Below, one piece after another: positions 12,905-17,862 of a stretch of 17,862 nucleotides of DNA (its first letter is position 1; each line of letters opens with the position of its first letter). The notes under the pieces are model-generated. The model was not told where the DNA came from and searched no databases. It saw only the letters and a program-made list of their open reading frames with translations. The position numbers were made by a program, and so were the translations under genes. This DNA comes from Candidatus Krumholzibacteriia bacterium (GTDB taxonomy: Bacteria; Krumholzibacteriota; Krumholzibacteriia; Krumholzibacteriales; Krumholzibacteriaceae): contig JAPLKY010000063.1 in the NCBI GenBank assembly GCA_026387805.1, positions 1 through 17,862 of the forward strand, given 5' to 3'.

Positions 12905-14482
12905 CTACCTTGCCTCCGTTTCCGGCGCATCGGTCGCCCGCGCTCCGAAGAGCACGAGATCGCCCGCGCCGTAGAGCACCCGTATCTCGAACGGGAAGGC
13001 CCTGGACGAGCGAAGCATCTCGACGTCACGGGCCGATGACAGAAAGATCATCCCCGGATCTTCGCGCAACGCCCCGGCGACCTCCTCCGCGCTCGCGCGC
13101 GGGCGCTCGAGCGTCCGGTCGCCGTAAAAGAGCATCCGCGCGCACTGCTCGCGATATGGCTGGCCGAAGTTCCCTATCCGCGTTCCGGCGGGCACGATGC
13201 GGGCGGCCATCTTCGCGACGTCCCTGATCGGATCGTTGACCGTTCTCCTGACGCTGATCGGCGTCGTCACGACGAGGAGCATAAGAAGACAGAAGATCGC
13301 GGTTGCGACCTGATTGAGCGTCCAGAGGCGCTTCGCGAGATTCTTACCGGGACGCCTGAGCCATCGCGCGACCTCCCGCGCCGAGAGGACGGCGACGAAC
13401 GGAAGGACGGGGAGAAACGAGCTCGGCGTGCCCGCGCCGCCGAGCGAAAGGGGGATGAACAGGACGGCCGCGAAAACCATAAGAGCCGCGTCGACGCCGC
13501 CCGCACCCGCCTCGCGCGCGCCCCTTCGCCCGAAGAATACGACCCTCGCCGCGGCGATCGTCGCGGGAACCGACCATGGCAGATTCCTGAGCCAGACGTT
13601 CGTCAGCGAATCGAGCATGAGAGCGGAGGCGCCCGCCGGCGGGCGAACGACGCGCGCGAGCGGAGCCCACAGCGCGTTGTCGAAAAAGCTCAGACCGCTT
13701 CGGGCCGTTTCGGGAACGAGCCAGATGCCGCCGATAAGAGCCCCGATGATCGTCGCGAGGACGAATGCCGGAGTGCGCCAAAGGGCGCGCCGGTCCCGAT
13801 CGACGATTCCTGCGGCGAGCGCGCCGACAATGAGGAAGAGGGCCCCGGCGCCCGCGCTCAGAACGCTCCCCGCGACCGCGGCCCCCCAGAGAACGAATCC
13901 GCCGCGGCCGCCCGGAAGCAGAAGCCACCCGAGAAGCCCGAGAGCCGCGAAAAACGCGAACGGGAGCCCGAGGGTTATATGAGGCATGAATCTCCCGAAG
14001 ATCGGGCTCGCGGCGAGAGCGACCGCGGAGAAAAAACCGGCTGCCGTGGGAAGCGATCCCCAGTGCGTCCGCTTGCGTTCCCCTTCCGCCATCGGGGGCG
14101 GACATTGAGCGACCGGAGCGTCCCAATCCCGGGATGCCGCCCTTCCGGCGCAATACGTCACGTAGATCGCGCCGAGCGAGAGGAGAACGAACGCGAAGCG
14201 CGCGGCGAACTCGTTCACGCCGAATGGAATGTAGGAAAGAGCCATGAGCCACGGGCCGAAGGGCGCCGTGTCGGGGACCGGCGCGCCGTCGAAGCTCGGC
14301 GCGAGGGCATCGCCGGCCGAATGGATCTCGTTCGCGGTCTGGGCGAGCACGGCTTCATCGGAGGCCGGAAGCGAACCCTGCCAGCTTCCCCACACCGCGA
14401 TGAGGAACGCGGACAGAAAGAAGAGGAGCGCGAGTATGTGTCCTCGCCCCTCCTCCCCCGCAAGAAACGGAAGCTCCGCCAC
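12905..14482 (-). CDS. ArnT/PMT-like (GT83) polytopic glycosyltransferase
   Basis: A 525-residue inner-membrane protein with about ten helices and a C-terminal soluble part (about 410-525). The family transfers sugars from polyprenyl-phosphate donors to lipids or proteins on the outer face of the inner membrane. Seen: 'LPASDEAVLAQTANEI' with the catalytic-type D42-E43 of the first periplasmic loop, then 'GDALAPSFDGAPVPDTAPFGPWLMALSYIPFG' split over residues 57-88, and 'VNEFAARFAFVLLSL', closely matching ArnT. In ArnT the loop contains a lysine in 'EKPP' that binds the donor phosphate; here the equivalent is 'PDTAP' without lysine. The GTG start (14480-14482) has AAGGAGG six bases upstream. 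It is first in an operon with the MBL lipoprotein. The 191-base gap behind it shows no clear gene. Donor and acceptor unknown. Confidence 0.85.
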   Translation of the reverse strand: MAELPFLAGEEGRGHILALLFFLSAFLIAVWGSWQGSLPASDEAVLAQTANEIHSAGDALAPSFDGAPVPDTAPFGPWLMALSYIPFGVNEFAARFAFVLLSLGAIYVTYCAGRAASRDWDAPVAQCPPPMAEGERKRTHWGSLPTAAGFFSAVALAASPIFGRFMPHITLGLPFAFFAALGLLGWLLLPGGRGGFVLWGAAVAGSVLSAGAGALFLIVGALAAGIVDRDRRALWRTPAFVLATIIGALIGGIWLVPETARSGLSFFDNALWAPLARVVRPPAGASALMLDSLTNVWLRNLPWSVPATIAAARVVFFGRRGAREAGAGGVDAALMVFAAVLFIPLSLGGAGTPSSFLPVLPFVAVLSAREVARWLRRPGKNLAKRLWTLNQVATAIFCLLMLLVVTTPISVRRTVNDPIRDVAKMAARIVPAGTRIGNFGQPYREQCARMLFYGDRTLERPRASAEEVAGALREDPGMIFLSSARDVEMLRSSRAFPFEIRVLYGAGDLVLFGARATDAPETEAR

Positions 14483-14673
14483 GCCGCGCCTCCTTCCCGC
14501 TCTCTCCGGTCCCGCGCCCCGGCTGCAGGCCGGAAATAGATCGCCGGGCCCGCCTCCCGGCGCATGCCCGGCTGCCAGTGTAGGATATTTGCCGCTTCGC
14601 TTCCAGAAATCTTTGCAGATCTCCGATCGTTCTATCGTCGCGGCGCCCTCAGGGCGGGCATTTCTCCGTTTGC

Positions 14674-15006
14674 CTACTTCGCCAGCGCCTTATCGAGAAA
14701 ATCCTTCAGATAATCCTTGGGCGACGCGCCCGACATCGTGTCGACCTCCGCGCCTCCCTTGAATACCTTGAGCGTCGGAATCCCCATGATTCCGTACTTG
14801 ATGGCGACGCCTTGGCTCTCGTCGGTGTTGAGCTTCACGAATTTCACCTTCCCGACGTATTCGCCGGCGAGCTCCTCGAAGACGGGCCCGAGGAATTTGC
14901 ACGGTCCGCACCAGGGCGCCCAGAAATCGACGATGACCGGAATCGGCGACTCGAGAACCTCTTTCTGCCAGTCCGCCTCTTTAACCTGCGTGATGTTCGC
15001 TCCCAT
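14674..15006 (-). CDS. trxA: thioredoxin
   Basis: A 110-residue cytoplasmic dithiol-disulfide reductase of usual length. Seen: buried D27 in 'VDFWAPWCGPC', active-site C33-G-P-C36, cis-proline P77 in 'GIPTLKVFKGG' and the C-terminal helix. All catalytic residues are present and there is no signal peptide. The ATG shares one base with the TAA of the upstream ArsR gene (TAATG), and AAGGAGG lies four bases before it, so it is translated together with the regulator. No thioredoxin reductase is in the window. The region after the stop has a short CGCCC/GGGCG stem (14645-14657) without a T-run. Confidence 0.97.
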   Translation of the reverse strand: MGANITQVKEADWQKEVLESPIPVIVDFWAPWCGPCKFLGPVFEELAGEYVGKVKFVKLNTDESQGVAIKYGIMGIPTLKVFKGGAEVDTMSGASPKDYLKDFLDKALAK

Positions 15007-15368
15007 TATGCCTCCTTCGCGTTGTTCCGATCCGGTACGCTATCCATCCCTTCACACCTGCTCAGGCAATTGAGCATGCGTATGACGTTTCGTTCCTTGA
15101 GACTGTAGTACGTGTGCGGCACTTCCTTCCGGCTCGAGACGATATGGTTGAGCCGAAGTATCTTCAACTGCTGCGACACGAGCGATTGCTTGAGCCCCGA
15201 TTGCTCGCAGAGCTCCGTCACGGTTCGCTCGCCGCCGGCCAGGATGTTGACGATCCTGAGGCGAGCGGGGCTCGCGAGCGCCTTAAGCACTTCCGCGAAC
15301 CGCTCTATGTCCGCGCCCCCGAGGGGTTCCGCCTGAACCATCATTTTGCGCGCCCTTTCGTTCTTCAT
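15006..15368 (-). CDS. ArsR-family winged-helix regulator
   Basis: A 120-residue DNA-binding repressor type. Seen: 'FAEVLKALASPARLRIVNIL' (about 24-43), the recognition helix region 'TVTELCEQSGLKQSLVSQQLKILR' split over 49-72, and the wing 'HIVSSRKEVPHTYYSL'. The classical ArsR metal motif ELCVC is not complete: only C54 remains in 'ELCEQ'. Two more cysteines, C101 and C105, lie in the last helix ('LNCLSRCEG'). Cysteines in these places are used by relatives to sense metals, persulfides or oxidants; which applies here is unknown. It is coupled to thioredoxin by a one-base overlap. The ATG at 15368 would be almost leaderless; an ATG at 15344 (codon 9) with AAAGGG upstream is a good alternative. 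Promoter and operator overlap just upstream, suggesting autoregulation. Confidence 0.92.
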   Translation of the reverse strand: MKNERARKMMVQAEPLGGADIERFAEVLKALASPARLRIVNILAGGERTVTELCEQSGLKQSLVSQQLKILRLNHIVSSRKEVPHTYYSLKERNVIRMLNCLSRCEGMDSVPDRNNAKEA

Positions 15369-15376
15369 TTATGTAT

Positions 15377-15391
15377 TATTATATCATAATA
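15377..15391. promoter_or_regulatory. predicted operator: inverted repeat over the arsR -10 box
   Basis: TATTAT-ATC-ATAATA is a perfect six-base inverted repeat covering the entire -10 element of the ArsR-family gene. ArsR-type repressors bind AT-rich dyads of this kind and block polymerase. The position is strong, but the dyad is short and AT-rich, so chance cannot be excluded. Confidence 0.55.
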
Positions 15392-15405
15392 TCAGAATTT
15401 GTCAA
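15378..15405 (-). promoter_or_regulatory. full-consensus sigma70 promoter of the arsR-trxA operon
   Basis: TTGACA (15400-15405) and TATAAT (15378-15383) on the minus strand, both perfect, with a 16-base spacer. The expected start site is about 15371, only a few bases before the ATG at 15368. This is the strongest promoter seen in the window, consistent with a gene that needs repression. Confidence 0.8.
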
Positions 15406-15539
15406 GAGCGCCTTTCGAACGGCCCGAGCGGCTCCCGAAGCGCCTGGAATCGAGGCGTCGGCCGTGGCGCCGGCGCGGATCGCTGCCGGGCGTCCGCCGG
15501 CCGAGGCCCCGCTTTTTTCGGGACGCACAACGCTCGCTC

Positions 15540-15548
15540 TGGTATCAT
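15540..15548 (+). promoter_or_regulatory. extended -10 promoter for the D-cysteine desulfhydrase-like gene
   Basis: TGGTATCAT is an extended -10 (TGn plus TATCAT, five of six matches). No good -35 lies upstream. The box ends seven bases before the ATG at 15556, so the message is probably leaderless, which agrees with the lack of a ribosome site. Confidence 0.5.
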
Positions 15549-15555
15549 CCCGCTC

Positions 15556-16572
15556 ATGGAGTTCGGATTCCCCCCCACCCTCAAGCTCGCGAATCTCCCG
15601 ACGCCGGTCGAGCGCATGCGCGACGTGCCCGAGCTCCCCGATCTGCCGAACGTTTACGTCAAGCGCGACGATCTCACCGGCTCCGCGCTCTCGGGCAACA
15701 AGGTTCGCAAGCTCGAGTTCGCTTTCGCCGAGGCCGCGGAGATGGACGCCCGGACGGTCGTCACGTGCGGCGGCATCCAGTCGAATCACGCGAGGGCGAC
15801 GGCGATCGCCGCTGCGCGGCTGGGCCTGAGGCCGGTGCTCGTCCTGCGCGGCGCGGCGCCGGCGGAGAGCGACGGGAACGTGCTCCTCGACCGGCTCGCG
15901 GGCGCGGAGATCCGCTTCATTTCCCCGGAAGAATGGCCCCATGTAAACGAGATAATGGCCGAGATCGCGGCCGGGCTCGGCTCCGCGGGCGAGAAGGCGT
16001 ACGTGATTCCCGAGGGCGCGTCCTACCCGCCGGGCGTATTCGGATACATCAAAGCGGCGCAGGAGATCGCGGCCGCCGAGAAGGAGCTCGGAATCGAGTT
16101 CGATACGATCGTCACGGCCGTGGGAAGCGGCGGAACCACCGCGGGGCTCATATACGGAAAGAGAATCTTCGGTCTCAAGGGGAACGTTCTCGGGATAAAC
16201 GTCCTCGACACGCCGGAGTATTTCGCGCGGCGGATCGCGGCGATATCGGAAGCGTTCATCGTGAAGTACGAGAATCGCTACCGCGGCGCCTCATGGCTCA
16301 AGCCGATCCTCCCGGGCGACGTCGAGATCGCCGGCGGCTACGACGGCCCCGCGTACGCGGTGCCGACGGAAGAAGGGCTCGGGCTCATCCGCACATGCGC
16401 GCGGCGGCTCGGGCTCTTCCTCGATCCCGCGTACACCGGCAAGGCGATGCTCGGTCTCGCCGGCGAGGCGGCGAAGGGCAGATGGCGAAAATCGGATAAC
16501 GTTCTCTTCATTCACACGGGCGGCATCTTCTCGCTCTTCCCCTGGAGGAAAGAGCTCGCCTCATCCCCGTGA
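15556..16572 (+). CDS. D-cysteine desulfhydrase / ACC deaminase-family PLP enzyme
   Basis: A 338-residue fold-type II PLP enzyme. D-cysteine desulfhydrase converts D-cysteine to pyruvate, ammonia and sulfide; the sister ACC deaminase opens a cyclopropane ring. Seen: 'KRDDLTGSALSGNKVRKLEF' with PLP lysine K49, 'GGIQSNHAR' with S76 as the likely proton-handling serine, the phosphate cup 'GSGGTTAG' (190-197), Y262 in 'GGYDGPAY', and 'LDPAYTGKAM' with Y293-T294. ACC deaminases have glutamate where T294 lies, so desulfhydrase is favoured. The frame is open back to 15346, but that part is low-complexity and crosses the arsR promoter; the ATG at 15556 begins the family homology. Divergent from arsR-trxA, 187 bases apart. 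Confidence 0.88.
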   Translation: MEFGFPPTLKLANLPTPVERMRDVPELPDLPNVYVKRDDLTGSALSGNKVRKLEFAFAEAAEMDARTVVTCGGIQSNHARATAIAAARLGLRPVLVLRGAAPAESDGNVLLDRLAGAEIRFISPEEWPHVNEIMAEIAAGLGSAGEKAYVIPEGASYPPGVFGYIKAAQEIAAAEKELGIEFDTIVTAVGSGGTTAGLIYGKRIFGLKGNVLGINVLDTPEYFARRIAAISEAFIVKYENRYRGASWLKPILPGDVEIAGGYDGPAYAVPTEEGLGLIRTCARRLGLFLDPAYTGKAMLGLAGEAAKGRWRKSDNVLFIHTGGIFSLFPWRKELASSP

Positions 16573-16630
16573 CGCCCCACGGCGGATCGGGTTTGCGCCG
16601 CGTCTCGTGCGCGCGGCTCCGGGCCTCGGT

Positions 16631-17518
16631 CTAGCGAATACCCGTTATGACTCTGAGCGTGCCATCCTTGAACTCGCCCGCGGCCGTGCCCGCTTCGAGG
16701 AAATAGAGCTTTCCGCTCGCTCCGTCCCACCGTACCGCGATGGGGTCTTTGAGGCCGGCCGCGAGCGTTCCGTCGGCCTTGTTCGAGAACGTGATCCGGC
16801 CGATCCTGCCGCCGGCCAGGTCCGCATAGAAGAGATAGCGCGGGGAAACCGACATTGACCTGACGCCCTTCGACACGAAAAGCTCGAAGATATTGCAGGC
16901 GGCGAACCGCTTGATCGAGGCGCCGTCGGAATAGTAGAGAACCGATCCGCTGAACCCGAGACACGTCGCCCTGCCGAGGCTCTCGTGAATCTCGACCGGC
17001 CTGTGCAGGGGGCTCGGCAGGAGAAGAATGCTTTTTGCCGTCGCGTTATCGCTCCGGCCGATGACGGTGAGATTGTCCCTGCCGTCGACGTACATGTCGA
17101 TCGCCGCGATTTCAATGTCGGCGACATGCGTTTCCGTCTTCGTGGTCGTATCGACGCTGCTCACCTTCCCGAAGTCTCCTATGCTGTCCCCGTGCCAGGA
17201 GGCGAGGAATATATCGCCGTCGCCGTCCATGACGACGGCGTCGCTGTTCACCGGATTGTTCACGAGCAGCCTCTTCACGTTGCTGCCCGTGTCGAACACG
17301 CTCAGCGCAACCTTGCCGCAATAGGTCGTGTTCCGGCCGTTTGTCTCCGTGAAATAGACCTTTCCATTCTTGATCCACATGCCCGTCGGGCGCTCGAGGC
17401 CCGTGAGCAGCGTCGTGATCGCGAGCTCCTCCTTGGGGCCCGTCGTGTCGTCCTTGCCGCTGCAACCGAAGCACAGCGGAACGGAAAGCAACAGAACGAG
17501 GGCAAATAGCTTTCTCAT
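16631..17518 (-). CDS. lipoprotein, probable NHL/SMP-30-like beta-propeller
   Basis: A 295-residue lipoprotein of no named family. The signal ends 'LSVPLCFGC' with the lipidated cysteine at C19; the -3 residue is again cysteine. The mature part repeats a 40-45 residue pattern such as 'GMWIKNGKVYFTET', 'AVVMDGDGDIFLASW', 'SGSVLYYSDGASIKRF', 'PRYLFYADLAGGRIGRI' and 'AVRWDGASGKLYFLEAG', like six-bladed NHL or SMP-30 propellers. No gluconolactonase metal ligands could be assigned, so it may be a binding protein. ATG at 17516-17518; upstream GAGGTGATC is nearly the full complement of the 16S rRNA 3' end. Convergent with the desulfhydrase gene, with a weak 6-bp hairpin (16597-16617) between them. 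Confidence 0.82.
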   Translation of the reverse strand: MRKLFALVLLLSVPLCFGCSGKDDTTGPKEELAITTLLTGLERPTGMWIKNGKVYFTETNGRNTTYCGKVALSVFDTGSNVKRLLVNNPVNSDAVVMDGDGDIFLASWHGDSIGDFGKVSSVDTTTKTETHVADIEIAAIDMYVDGRDNLTVIGRSDNATAKSILLLPSPLHRPVEIHESLGRATCLGFSGSVLYYSDGASIKRFAACNIFELFVSKGVRSMSVSPRYLFYADLAGGRIGRITFSNKADGTLAAGLKDPIAVRWDGASGKLYFLEAGTAAGEFKDGTLRVITGIR

Positions 17519-17575
17519 GCGATCACCTCTCCTGCATCGCGTCCGAATTCGGCGTTCCAAATTGAATCGGGCGTC

Positions 17576-17604
17576 ATTATCACTCATTCGGCGGCCGGTT
17601 TCAA
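17576..17604 (-). promoter_or_regulatory. promoter for the propeller lipoprotein gene
   Basis: TTGAAA (17599-17604) and GATAAT (17576-17581) on the minus strand, each five of six matches, with a 17-base spacer. The leader would be about 50 bases with a strong Shine-Dalgarno site. Confidence 0.6.
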
Positions 17605-17708
17605 GGGCAATTGCCGCGGGGCGCGGAGCGCCGGGAGCTCGCCCGTCGATTGAAATGACATTCGTTCCGCCGCGTCCGATCCGCCGCCATCGTTCGCCCG
17701 CTCGTTCC

Positions 17709-17728
17709 GTCATGTGGCGTCATGTGGC
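17709..17728. repeat. tandem 10-bp direct repeat upstream of an outward promoter
   Basis: GTCATGTGGC occurs twice head to tail with no gap, ending eight bases before a perfect TTGACA -35. One repeat per helical turn places both copies on the same DNA face, as in sites for activators that bind direct repeats. Confidence 0.7.
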
Positions 17729-17736
17729 TTATCCCC

Positions 17737-17765
17737 TTGACACCTCGTACCCGCGCGCATAGTAT
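17737..17765 (+). promoter_or_regulatory. outward promoter for a gene beyond the right edge
   Basis: TTGACA (17737-17742) and TAGTAT (17760-17765) with a 17-base spacer. About 75 bases downstream AAGGAGG (17848-17854) forms a strong ribosome site whose start codon would lie at or just past the last base. An ATG at 17827 also opens a 12-codon frame to the edge and is the less likely start. Confidence 0.55.
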
Positions 17766-17862
17766 CTTTCGAAGCGATTCCGCGGCGGCGCCGGCGCGCC
17801 CGCCGCTCGAATAGAAGTTAACCGCAATGATCCAAAAGGGTTGCGAGAAGGAGGCCGGGGGC

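Noticed and set aside
14645..14657. CGCCC-TCA-GGGCG hairpin after thioredoxin as an intrinsic terminator
   Set aside because: The five-base stem has a three-base loop and no T-run on the minus strand; too weak to call.
15346..15555. 70-codon N-terminal extension of the desulfhydrase frame
   Set aside because: It would start inside the arsR coding region, cross its promoter and encode no family sequence; homology begins at 15556.
17519..17713. 65-codon N-terminal extension of the propeller lipoprotein
   Set aside because: It would bury the lipoprotein signal and cross the promoter and the near-perfect ribosome site.
1..17862. Mobile elements, CRISPR arrays, tRNA and rRNA genes
   Set aside because: No transposase, integrase, spaced direct-repeat array, cloverleaf or conserved rRNA segment could be recognised on either strand.

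Overview
This is a GC-rich bacterial chromosome segment with 14 complete genes and one gene cut off at the left edge. I saw no rRNA, tRNA, CRISPR array, insertion sequence or phage gene. The secreted repeat protein at 8288-10273 ends in a FlgD-Ig-like 'NQPNPFNPST...VYFYRL...KMILVR' domain. That ending is typical of the FCB superphylum and its high-GC candidate lineages (for example Eisenbacteria, Krumholzibacteriota, Latescibacterota). Lipoproteins, a MacB-type exporter and a small outer-membrane barrel point to a Gram-negative envelope. The lineage is an inference; no marker gene is present.

Layout. (1) 1-1854, minus strand: a tightly coupled operon of membrane-anchored rhodanese, MauE/DoxX membrane protein, small beta-barrel protein, then an acyl-CoA synthetase cut by the window edge. 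(2) 1936-2634, plus strand: endonuclease III, divergent from the rhodanese operon. (3) 2694-6388, minus strand: an exporter operon with a periplasmic adaptor and two MacB/FtsX-type permeases but no ATPase gene. (4) 6515-8062, minus strand: a TPR lipoprotein containing a ten-base homopolymer. (5) 8288-10273, plus strand: a secreted protein of eight ~55-residue repeats, followed at 10304-11509 by an archaeal-type phosphoglycerate mutase. (6) 11490-14482, minus strand: an ArnT/GT83-like membrane glycosyltransferase and a metallo-beta-lactamase-fold lipoprotein, the latter overlapping the mutase tail to tail. (7) 14674-15368, minus strand: an ArsR-family regulator translationally coupled to thioredoxin, divergent from a D-cysteine desulfhydrase-like PLP enzyme (15556-16572). 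(8) 16631-17518, minus strand: a lipoprotein that looks like a beta-propeller. The last 344 bases hold its promoter and a strong outward promoter with a Shine-Dalgarno site for a gene just beyond the right edge.

A recurring theme is thiol and sulfur chemistry: a rhodanese with a CX4C loop, a MauE-like protein with a CGC motif, thioredoxin, a cysteine-bearing ArsR regulator and a desulfhydrase. Their joint function is inference. A second theme is promoter architecture. Several first genes lack a Shine-Dalgarno site and have a -10 box 7-9 bases before the ATG, which suggests leaderless mRNAs, whereas genes inside operons and most lipoproteins have strong Shine-Dalgarno sites.

Most long open frames on the opposite strands are by-products of high GC content and were not annotated.
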